A stretch of 7,411 nucleotides of DNA from NCBI GenBank assembly GCA_016866895.1, contig VGKX01000045.1, forward strand, positions 1-7,411, read 5' to 3'. Positions 1 to 5,911 of the stretch are shown here, in pieces. This DNA is from Candidatus Parvarchaeota archaeon. Its GTDB lineage: Archaea; Micrarchaeota; Micrarchaeia; Anstonellales; VGKX01. The position numbers were made by a program, and so were the translations under genes. The notes beneath the pieces are model-generated. The model saw only the letters and a list, made by a program, of their open reading frames with translations, had not been told where the DNA came from and did no database searches. The stretch's first letter is position 1, and every line of letters begins with the position of its first letter.

Positions 1-124
1 CCTTTCGTTTGTATGCAATATCCTCGAATTTATTGTGATGCTCATAAAGTCCCTTCCAGTTTTCAACAATCTTTTCCAAATCTCCCTTTTTTGCCCTGCG
101 TATGATTATCGCGGTCTCCATCAT
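1..124 (-). CDS. GNAT-family N-acetyltransferase, N-terminal fragment (cut by the left edge)
   Basis: About 41 codons are visible and the gene continues beyond base 1. The translation begins METAIIIRRAKKGDLEKIVE after a double ATG, followed by a segment containing NWKGLYEHHNKFEDIAYK. A basic beta strand (IIIRRA), then a GDL turn leading into helix 1, then an L-x-x-x-H pattern, is the usual opening of GNAT acetyltransferases, which move an acetyl group from acetyl-CoA to an amine. The acetyl-CoA binding motif lies outside the window, so family membership rests on the N-terminus only and the substrate cannot be told. It follows the Cys-rich gene by one base, so the two are probably translationally coupled. 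The sequence AGGTGA, formed by the last sense codon and stop codon of the upstream gene, serves as Shine-Dalgarno. The second ATG (at 121) has the better spacing (4 bases) and may be the true start. Confidence 0.7.
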   Translation of the reverse strand, partial: MMETAIIIRRAKKGDLEKIVENWKGLYEHHNKFEDIAYKRK

Positions 125-125
125 G

Positions 126-131
126 TCACCT
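126..131 (-). promoter_or_regulatory. Shine-Dalgarno of the GNAT gene, embedded in the upstream stop codon
   Basis: On the minus strand the bases read AGGTGA, which matches the archaeal anti-Shine-Dalgarno end of 16S rRNA (AUCACCUCCU). It is made of the final Arg codon and TGA stop of the Cys-rich gene. It lies 1 base before the first ATG and 4 bases before the second ATG of the GNAT gene. This favours the second ATG and implies that ribosomes finishing the upstream gene restart on the GNAT gene. Confidence 0.6.
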
Positions 132-1691
132 TTTTCCAAGGCAGCCAAGGCTATAGATGTCAAAGCCGGCAGTCCCGTTTTCCCTGATGCGCCTTGTCAT
201 TTCCTTAGTCACTATCGCCTTAATCTGCATGTATTTTTCCCTCCCAACCTCAACATTGCATATCGCGTACCTTTTTGATTTTGTGTTGAAGCAGAACATG
301 CAATTGTCCAGGTTCTCGCAGTTGTGGCAGAACATTGAGTCGCGGCAGGAGGTGCACGAATCCATCTCAAAGCAGTTGGAAAGATTTACTGAGTTGTTGC
401 ATTTTACACAGAATTTGCAATGCACTGTTCGAAAGCCGCCAAAAACATAGTCCGAATCAAGAGCCATCGCACAGTTCACAAGATACTTTCCATTTGTTCC
501 ATCAAATATTCTATATGTGTTTACCCCATTGTACGCGACTACTGTTTCTATGTTATTCAGGTTATTCCCTATCTCGAAGTTTACTGCGAAATAAGCGAAC
601 CTGCCTAGTTTTCCCATAAGTGTCCTGAGGCTTTCGCCATCTTCCAGGCCTGCGTTGAGTTTAAGTGCAAGTGCATCAGCCTCGAAATTGGCCAGCATTC
701 TTTTCTCAGGAAGTTTGCCAAAAAAGAAAATGTCCATGTTGTATGTCGTATTGCCGTAATGTGAAATGACCTTTCTGACAATGTTTTTTTCATCCTCAAG
801 CAACTTGTTGCATTCCCTTACGCGCCCGATTTCCTCCCCCAAGACTATTTTGCTTGTTGTAATGAATGCTTTGTCAATGATTTCCATGTTCTGATTCCTT
901 GTCTGTTGCTTTGGAACCCCAGCTGACGCCCAAAGGGGCGGCTTTTCAAGCCCTGGAAATTCAAAAATTGCCGGAAAGCTTTTGTGCTTCTCGACCCATT
1001 CTTGAATCTCGGCTATCAGTTTTTTTGACAGTTCCCTGTACTTATCCTTGGGCAGCTGCTGGTTTCCTATTATATTCTGCCTGCTTTTCTGGCTCATTGA
1101 AAACATGCAATTAGAGCAGCCAATGCAGGAATACGAACAATACGCATCCGAAATATCCGTGCTTGCGTAGCATTCAAAAACCCGTGTTGAATTTATTGTC
1201 CCAACCGTATGTATAAGAAATTTTGAATATCCAAGCCAGGAGCCTCCGAATACGAACTCGCTTCCGTCCCTGATGTAAGAGGAATGGGCAATGTATTTTG
1301 ATGAACTTATATTCTGTGATTCATAAACATGAAAACTGTCAAAAACAGAATCTGATGCTGTAATATGCTCGCACTTGCCAAATATCTTGTTCCCGGCATA
1401 AAAGACCCTCTCCTGCACAGCTTCAAGCACACTGTCAATATCCTTAATGTCATTTATGTTGAGGGGTGCGGCCGATTTTTTGAAATCTATCTCATCCTGG
1501 GAAATAATCCTGGCTCCTTTGCAGTAGCAATCGCGTGCAAGTGAAACCGACTTTCCTGAAATCGCCGATTTTGCGCTTGTAGGCGGATAATGGTGCCTTT
1601 TTAACCAATCTGCACACTGGTCAAGAGCCACAGTGCACTCCGCGCCCAAAAGCAGCCTGTATGTTGATTTCCAGGCCTCGTTAATATCCAT
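126..1691 (-). CDS. Cysteine-rich putative zinc-binding protein with two copies of one domain
   Basis: I cannot assign a function. The protein has 521 residues from the ATG at 1691. An in-frame TTG at 1706 would add five residues; neither start has a clear Shine-Dalgarno, and ATG is preferred. Numbering from the ATG, residues 142-235 and 411-504 align without a gap and share VFGG, KF, FE, NCMF, KS and KY in register. Copy 2 holds 11 Cys, including CxxC pairs at 446/449, 455/458 and 464/467; copy 1 keeps only some of them. The ending after the last CxxC (KSKRYAICNVEVGREKY) resembles the Cys-rich proteins common in CPR bacteria and DPANN archaea that carry uninformative names such as 'CaiB/BaiF family'; that comparison is from memory. 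Zn or Fe-S binding is inferred from the cysteines. No signal peptide or membrane segment is seen, so it is probably cytosolic. It lies 25 bases after the ATPase and 1 base before the GNAT gene, and is probably cotranscribed with both. Confidence 0.85.
   Translation of the reverse strand: MDINEAWKSTYRLLLGAECTVALDQCADWLKRHHYPPTSAKSAISGKSVSLARDCYCKGARIISQDEIDFKKSAAPLNINDIKDIDSVLEAVQERVFYAGNKIFGKCEHITASDSVFDSFHVYESQNISSSKYIAHSSYIRDGSEFVFGGSWLGYSKFLIHTVGTINSTRVFECYASTDISDAYCSYSCIGCSNCMFSMSQKSRQNIIGNQQLPKDKYRELSKKLIAEIQEWVEKHKSFPAIFEFPGLEKPPLWASAGVPKQQTRNQNMEIIDKAFITTSKIVLGEEIGRVRECNKLLEDEKNIVRKVISHYGNTTYNMDIFFFGKLPEKRMLANFEADALALKLNAGLEDGESLRTLMGKLGRFAYFAVNFEIGNNLNNIETVVAYNGVNTYRIFDGTNGKYLVNCAMALDSDYVFGGFRTVHCKFCVKCNNSVNLSNCFEMDSCTSCRDSMFCHNCENLDNCMFCFNTKSKRYAICNVEVGREKYMQIKAIVTKEMTRRIRENGTAGFDIYSLGCLGKR
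180..461 (-). repeat. Protein-level duplicated domain, copy 2 (Cys-complete)
   Basis: These bases encode residues 411-504 of the Cys-rich protein, starting LDSDYVFGG and ending in the helix after REKY. It carries 11 cysteines, with CxxC pairs spaced exactly nine residues apart. It aligns end to end with copy 1 without gaps; I count 23 identical positions of 94. Confidence 0.75.
987..1268 (-). repeat. Protein-level duplicated domain, copy 1 (Cys-depleted)
   Basis: These bases encode residues 142-235 of the Cys-rich protein, starting DGSEFVFGG and ending in the helix after PKDKY. It has only five cysteines, four of them clustered near the end (C-x3-C-x2-C-x2-C). Only two sit at positions that are Cys in copy 2, which suggests that this copy has lost metal sites or never had the full set. 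Confidence 0.7.
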
Positions 1692-1716
1692 CGGAAAAAT
1701 TAGCAACTGGGGTATT

Positions 1717-4044
1717 TTAAGCCTTTTTCAGCTTCTTTTTAGCGGGGGTTTTTTTTCCCTTAGTTTTTTTCCCTTTCCGGGATTTGCTTTCAGAGTCGTC
1801 TGGCTCCTCATTTATCAATTTTTTAGAAGATTTTTTGCCGCGTTTTTTTATTTCTCCAATCGCTTCTTCCTCTTCTGCTTTTCTTGCGTGAATCCTTTCA
1901 ATGTAATTTTTCATGTGACCTTTTTCGACGTTTTTTTCTCCCTCGCCAGCTTCACCATCTTCAATCTGCTGTTCCTCGGGGCTCTCTTCCCCTTCCGGCG
2001 CAACTGCTTCTACCTCTTTTTCATCTTCTTCTGGCACAAGTTCTTCATCATCCTCTTTTTCCTGCTGGAACCTAATTTTACTGTTGTCCTCGTCGTTTAT
2101 TTCTTCGTCATCTTTCATTATGCCCTCGGGCTCTTGTGCCATCTGCGGGCGCATGTCCTGGAATTCTTGCTTGTCAACTGATTCAGTGTTCACTTCTTCT
2201 GCCATGTTGGACTGTCCTGTTTTCTCACCGGGCTTTTCTTGTTCACTGCCATCCGCCTTTTCCGGTTGCGCCTGGTGTGCCTTTAACTGCTTTGCCTCAA
2301 TCTTATTCTGCTCATCAATCCACTTCTGCTCGCTTTCGGTTTTCGGATGAGGCACATCGACTCCCCAGACCGATGCATCCACCGTCTTGACTTTCATCGG
2401 CAATATGTATTTGGAGCCGTCAAAAAGCCTTACAATGCACTCGCGCGGATGGAGTTTCAGGAACATCTCCTTTTTGGACTCCTCAAGCTCGCTTGGGCTG
2501 ACTTTTTTCTTGAAAAATTCCTCTACTTTGATTTCCATCATTGAAACCAGTATCTTTGCATCCTCGCGCGTCACCCTGAAGGAAATAATGTTCCTCACAT
2601 TGCTTATGATGCTGTCAAGCACAATCTTTGAAATCTGCCCCAGGTATTGGCCTGAAACGTACACGTAGAGGTTGAATTTCCTTGTCTCTGCAAGAATGTC
2701 CTTGACGACTTTTGACTCAACGACAGGGAACTCATCAACGACAAGGACTGTCGGGCGCTTGAGTTTTTCGCTGATTGCAAGCATGTACATCTGGTTGATT
2801 ATCGCCCCGGCAAAGAACTTGATGATTTTCCTGCCAAAAAAGTGCGGGTTGAAAGAGACTACAACAAGCTGGTGCTTGTTGAGAAGGTCCCCCACATTCT
2901 CAAGCTTCTTTTCCTTTCCTATATAAAGCAAATATTCGCCGATGAAATTAATGACTGGCAAAATGGCGTCATTGAAGTGGTGCATGTAGATGTCCTGGAA
3001 TTCCTCGTCAAAAAACCTTCTCACTTCGTCGTTGTCGCATCTCGATGCAAATTCCGTCCTCTTGGTTGAGTCAGTCAGAAGCAAATTCAGGTTTTGGAGC
3101 GTCAATTCGTTAATGGAGGCCAGCAAGTGGACCGAATAGAATGTTATCCTCTCAGCATATTTGCTTTCCTGCGCTATGGTCGATGTGATGAGCTGTGCAA
3201 CAAGCTGCGTTATAAGGGGGCTTTTTTCAACCCCCACATCAAGTGGCTCAACGTAATTATGCACAAAATCTATGACTTTTTCATTTTCAAATGTCTTTGA
3301 GAACTCGGCATGCGGGTCAATGACCAATATATTGACATCACCGTGCCTTTTCTTGACTGCGCGTATCAAAATCTCAAGCAGCTTGCTTTTGCCTGTGCCT
3401 GAAGTTCCGACAATGAGGCTGTGCTGCAGCGCGCTGAAATTGTCTGTGCCAATGCGGGCGCTTTCCGATGTGAAGATCGGCTCGCCTGAATTCACATAGA
3501 CTGCCTTTGGTATTGGGTCAAGAAGCTCAATATAAAAAACAGGGTTGTGCTCCAAGTCAATGGCAAAAAACGCAGTCGGGTTGAGTATCAAAATGCCGCG
3601 GCTTCGCCCCTTCGCATCTACTGTCGTGCCCATGGCATAAAAGCTTCCAAACGCTTTCTTTATGCTTATCCGGATTTCCTCTATCTTTTCCTTGATGAAA
3701 AAATCAAAAAAATTCCCCGAAGGCACAAAATAATACCCCGGCCACAGATGGCTTTTAAGGAATTCAACCTCCTTTGAGACAACGTCCATTCTGAAGGGGA
3801 AAAGAAGCGAGGATTGGGAATAAAGGTTGTCCCTGTCCTCTATGAATATCTTAATGGTGTTGTTGTACCTTTTGAAGACTATTGGCACGCCGCGAAGGGT
3901 CAAAATATCGGAAAAGTCAATAAGTCCCAGGAAAGGAACCCTTCTTTTGATTAGGTTGTTGAAAAATTTCTCGTAATCTTCCTTGGGTATCTTGGCATCA
4001 TAGATGGAAAGCTCAAGGAACTTCTTCTTTTTTGCTCCAAACAT
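1717..4044 (-). CDS. HerA/VirD4-like (DUF87-type) DNA-pumping ATPase with long charged tail
   Basis: 775 residues, from an ATG at 4044 with a weak AGGA Shine-Dalgarno 8 bases upstream. Residues 1-190 form an N-terminal region I do not recognise with certainty. The ATPase core spans about 190-565: Walker A GTSGTGKS at 213-220, a HerA-like strand NILVIDPHAEF at 238-248, Walker B VLVVDE at 433-438, a polar SGQ motif at 464-466 (sensor-type Gln), and NVRNIISFRVTREDA at 482-496, which contains Arg-489, a plausible arginine finger. This layout fits hexameric HerA/FtsK-superfamily ATPases that move double-stranded DNA. The SGQ and N-x(n)-FRVxxxDA part also resembles VirD4/TrwB coupling proteins, so the subfamily is open. 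Residues 566-775 are low complexity: 30 Asp/Glu among the 65 residues 643-707, then 20 Lys/Arg in the last 45. HerA proteins are usually about 500-600 residues, so the tail is extra. No transmembrane helix is evident and no NurA nuclease is adjacent. It is the first gene of the operon. Confidence 0.88.
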   Translation of the reverse strand: MFGAKKKKFLELSIYDAKIPKEDYEKFFNNLIKRRVPFLGLIDFSDILTLRGVPIVFKRYNNTIKIFIEDRDNLYSQSSLLFPFRMDVVSKEVEFLKSHLWPGYYFVPSGNFFDFFIKEKIEEIRISIKKAFGSFYAMGTTVDAKGRSRGILILNPTAFFAIDLEHNPVFYIELLDPIPKAVYVNSGEPIFTSESARIGTDNFSALQHSLIVGTSGTGKSKLLEILIRAVKKRHGDVNILVIDPHAEFSKTFENEKVIDFVHNYVEPLDVGVEKSPLITQLVAQLITSTIAQESKYAERITFYSVHLLASINELTLQNLNLLLTDSTKRTEFASRCDNDEVRRFFDEEFQDIYMHHFNDAILPVINFIGEYLLYIGKEKKLENVGDLLNKHQLVVVSFNPHFFGRKIIKFFAGAIINQMYMLAISEKLKRPTVLVVDEFPVVESKVVKDILAETRKFNLYVYVSGQYLGQISKIVLDSIISNVRNIISFRVTREDAKILVSMMEIKVEEFFKKKVSPSELEESKKEMFLKLHPRECIVRLFDGSKYILPMKVKTVDASVWGVDVPHPKTESEQKWIDEQNKIEAKQLKAHQAQPEKADGSEQEKPGEKTGQSNMAEEVNTESVDKQEFQDMRPQMAQEPEGIMKDDEEINDEDNSKIRFQQEKEDDEELVPEEDEKEVEAVAPEGEESPEEQQIEDGEAGEGEKNVEKGHMKNYIERIHARKAEEEEAIGEIKKRGKKSSKKLINEEPDDSESKSRKGKKTKGKKTPAKKKLKKA

Positions 4045-4052
4045 AGTATCAT

Positions 4053-4056
4053 TCCT
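4053..4056 (-). promoter_or_regulatory. Weak Shine-Dalgarno of the ATPase gene
   Basis: The minus strand reads AGGA, 8 bases before the ATG at 4044. It is a short match and the spacing is normal, so it supports the annotated start only modestly. Confidence 0.4.
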
Positions 4057-4100
4057 GTCATTTCAGGTCGGTCCTTTGATTGATTTGATTTTGCAGTTGG

Positions 4101-4110
4101 GGTTTATATT
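4101..4110 (-). promoter_or_regulatory. Candidate archaeal TATA box for the ATPase operon
   Basis: On the minus strand the bases read AATATAAACC, with an AATATAAA core resembling archaeal box A. A transcript starting about 25 bases downstream would have a leader of some 35 bases, which fits a gene with a Shine-Dalgarno. A second AT-rich candidate (GGTTTTAAATGC, 4141-4152) lies further upstream. This is based on pattern and position only. Confidence 0.35.
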
Positions 4111-4207
4111 CCAAAGTCAGCAAAGTAATAACACTAGAATGCATTTAAAACCACTCAAAACTTATTAAAGCTTTCAGGTGCTTTCCCAGCCGGACAGAAT
4201 CGCGTGA

Positions 4208-5722
4208 CTATTCACTCAATAAATACTCAAGCGCGAGCCTGGTTCCAACGCCAGTTGCTCCAACTGCAAGCCCCCATTTCGGTTTCGTGTTCCAAGCCGT
4301 ACCTGCGATATCCAGATGCGCCCACTTTGTCTCCCCGACAAATTCCTTCAAAAATGAAGCCCCGGCCTGCGCACCGCCCTGCCCAGGCTCCCCGATGTTT
4401 TTTATGTCAGCAAGCTCGCTTTTTATCTTTTCATCGTACTCACGCCAAACTGGCAGTCTCCAAACCCTCTCACCACAGCTTGCTCCTGCCTGCTCAAGGC
4501 TATGGGCAAGACCATCATCGTTTGAGAACAGTCCGCTTACAACGTCGCTTAGTGCAACAACGCAAGCCCCTGTCAGGGTAGCAAAGTCAATAACCACCGC
4601 GGGCTTGTATTTTTCAACTGCATATGCGAGGGCATCGGCCAGTATCATTCTGCCCTCGGCATCGGTATTTAGAACTTCAACCGTCTTGCCAAGGTATGTC
4701 CTGAAAATGTCCCCTGGCTTGTAGGCACTTCCGCTAGGCATGTTCTCAGTGAGGGCAGCAATGCCCACAACGTTTTTCTTTATTCCAAGCACAGTTAGTG
4801 CGCTCATTGCACCTATGACTGCACACGCGCCGCTTTTGTCGTATTTCATCTTGTCCATGTCTGCTGACGGCTTTATTGATATCCCCCCTGAATCAAATGT
4901 TATCCCCTTTCCGACAAGTGCGTAATATGGCTCTCCAGTCCTGCCTCCTGCGTGCTCCATTATCACAAATGCAGGCTCCTTTGCGCTTCCGTGGGATACG
5001 GCAAGAAAAGAGTTCATGCCAATCTTTTCCAGCTCGGACTTGTGAAGTACCCTGCATGAAAAGCCGTGTTTTTTTGCTGTTTGCACTGCAAATTCCGCGA
5101 CGTATTGGGGTGTTGCTACATTCGCCGGCTCGTTGTCAATTTCCCGTGCCAGGTTTGCTGCATTGCCAAAAATGCTTCCCTGTGAAATGCCTTTTTTCAC
5201 TTCATCTTCGTTGCTTTTTTGTGCAACAATAAAGACTTTTTGCGCTTCTTCATTCCCTCTCTGGCCCTTTTTGTCCTTGGTTCCCTGTCCGCCTTCAGAA
5301 CTTTTATACTTGTCAAACTTGTATGCCGCAAGGGAAACCCATGATGACAAGTTGCGTGCCTCAACCTGAGTAAATCCAAAGTTTTGCACAAAAATGACAA
5401 TCTTAGATGCCTTTTTGGCCGCAGCGGCATTGAATCCAGCTACAAGCGCCCCATTGGTTGAAAACATGTCTGCAGTTTTTTTGCTTGCGCATCCAACAAA
5501 TACGAGGGTCGGGGCTTCCTCGTGCTTGGAATACGGCCGGATTATGCAAGTTGAATTCAATTTTGCAGCAAATTCCCTTGTTTTTACGATTCCAGCCAGT
5601 TCCTGGTGATATGGAATGGTGCCTGGAATTTCCTTGCCCACGATATCCTCGGAGAACACGGGTATGACAATGGCCGAGTCTTTCCCATATTTTCCAAGTT
5701 CAAATACAGCCGATATCTCCAT
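4208..5722 (-). CDS. pepA: Leucyl aminopeptidase, peptidase family M17
   Basis: 504 residues from the ATG at 5722; family members are usually about 480-520. M17 enzymes remove N-terminal amino acids from peptides with a two-metal centre (Zn/Mn) and act as hexamers in the cytosol. The catalytic region contains VGKGITFDSGGISIK and the NTDAEGR signature. By alignment with E. coli PepA (from memory), the metal ligands are Lys-272, Asp-277, Asp-295, Asp-354 and Glu-356, and the catalytic pair is Lys-284 and Arg-358; all are present. Residues 1 to about 140 form the less conserved N-terminal domain, followed by a hydrophilic Gly/Lys/Glu linker at about 141-159, and NEPANVATP opens the catalytic domain. 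The start was chosen because GGTGA sits 4 bases before this ATG; an in-frame TTG at 5743 would place that motif inside the gene. It is transcribed divergently from the DHS-like gene. The function call is firm, but natural substrates are unknown. Confidence 0.95.
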   Translation of the reverse strand: MEISAVFELGKYGKDSAIVIPVFSEDIVGKEIPGTIPYHQELAGIVKTREFAAKLNSTCIIRPYSKHEEAPTLVFVGCASKKTADMFSTNGALVAGFNAAAAKKASKIVIFVQNFGFTQVEARNLSSWVSLAAYKFDKYKSSEGGQGTKDKKGQRGNEEAQKVFIVAQKSNEDEVKKGISQGSIFGNAANLAREIDNEPANVATPQYVAEFAVQTAKKHGFSCRVLHKSELEKIGMNSFLAVSHGSAKEPAFVIMEHAGGRTGEPYYALVGKGITFDSGGISIKPSADMDKMKYDKSGACAVIGAMSALTVLGIKKNVVGIAALTENMPSGSAYKPGDIFRTYLGKTVEVLNTDAEGRMILADALAYAVEKYKPAVVIDFATLTGACVVALSDVVSGLFSNDDGLAHSLEQAGASCGERVWRLPVWREYDEKIKSELADIKNIGEPGQGGAQAGASFLKEFVGETKWAHLDIAGTAWNTKPKWGLAVGATGVGTRLALEYLLSE

Positions 5723-5726
5723 AAAA

Positions 5727-5731
5727 TCACC
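5727..5731 (-). promoter_or_regulatory. Shine-Dalgarno of pepA
   Basis: The minus strand reads GGTGA followed by TTTT and then ATG at 5722. This matches the archaeal anti-Shine-Dalgarno and decides the start in favour of ATG-5722 over the in-frame TTG at 5743. Confidence 0.7.
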
Positions 5732-5776
5732 AATACAAACCAAACTATGGCTGTCGTATCTATTCTATTGTTTAAT

Positions 5777-5791
5777 CTGATAATTAATCAG
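5777..5791. promoter_or_regulatory. Small inverted repeat, possible operator
   Basis: CTGATAATTAATCAG has perfect five-base arms (CTGAT / ATCAG) around AATTA, with partial symmetry extending outward. It lies in the middle of the divergent promoter region. It could bind a dimeric regulator, but such short AT-rich symmetry arises easily by chance. Confidence 0.25.
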
Positions 5792-5844
5792 CTAAGCATG
5801 TTTTAAAATAAATGCCACAAAATAAATATTACTGCATCAAATAG

Positions 5845-5855
5845 AAAAATTTATG
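5845..5855 (+). promoter_or_regulatory. Candidate TATA box for the DHS-like gene
   Basis: The bases AAAAATTTATG form a TATA-like stretch about 60 bases before the start codon. A transcript starting some 25 bases downstream would have a leader of roughly 35 bases that includes the GGAGGT site. An alternative element at 5821-5830 would give a longer, GC-rich leader. Confidence 0.3.
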
Positions 5856-5898
5856 TGCAGGCAGCGCTAAGCAAATTGCAGACGCCCGCGCGCACAGG

Positions 5899-5904
5899 GG
5901 AGGT
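5899..5904 (+). promoter_or_regulatory. Strong Shine-Dalgarno of the DHS-like gene
   Basis: GGAGGT lies 7 bases before the ATG at 5912, a near-ideal match and spacing. It rules against the in-frame GTG at 5855, which would put the motif inside the gene. Confidence 0.8.
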
Positions 5905-5911
5905 TAATAAG

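Larger units (their letters stand above)
4045..4207. other. Intergenic region upstream of the ATPase operon
   Basis: A 163-base AT-rich gap between the stop codon of the aminopeptidase gene and the start of the ATPase gene, both on the minus strand. It contains a TATA-like element (see separate entry) and short T-runs on the minus strand near 4141-4160 that could end aminopeptidase transcripts. I see no tRNA, hairpin-type terminator or open reading frame worth calling here. Confidence 0.6.
5723..5911. other. Divergent promoter region between pepA and the DHS-like gene
   Basis: A 189-base region holding the control signals of two genes read away from each other. Bases 5723-5853 are strongly AT-rich and contain several TATA-like stretches on both strands (for example ttttaaaataaa at 5801-5812 and aataaatatt at 5821-5830), so exact promoters cannot be picked. 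Bases 5854-5900 are sharply more GC-rich and probably form most of the DHS-like leader. A small inverted repeat lies at 5777-5791. Confidence 0.6.

Noticed and set aside
1692..1706. TTG start of the Cys-rich gene, adding five residues
   Set aside because: No Shine-Dalgarno precedes the TTG, and an ATG follows 15 bases later. Neither start is proven; ATG is the more likely.
1633..2181. Plus-strand open frame of 182 codons rich in Phe and Leu, resembling a membrane protein
   Set aside because: It is the antisense of the charged tail of the ATPase: Lys and Glu codons (AAA, AAG, GAA) read backwards as Phe, Leu and Ser. The ATPase frame on the other strand has clear motifs and extends across this region.
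4045..4207. Possible small RNA or C/D box guide RNA in the gap upstream of the ATPase gene
   Set aside because: I found no properly spaced C (RUGAUGA) and D (CUGA) boxes and no convincing stem. The region is explained by a promoter and leader.
5723..5743. Seven-codon N-terminal extension of pepA from a TTG at 5743
   Set aside because: The GGTGA ribosome-binding site lies inside the extension and is well placed for the ATG at 5722. The extra residues match no expected part of the family.
5855..5911. Nineteen-codon extension of the DHS-like gene from a GTG at 5855
   Set aside because: A strong GGAGGT lies 7 bases before the ATG at 5912, and the GTG has no ribosome-binding site, only AT-rich promoter-like DNA, before it.
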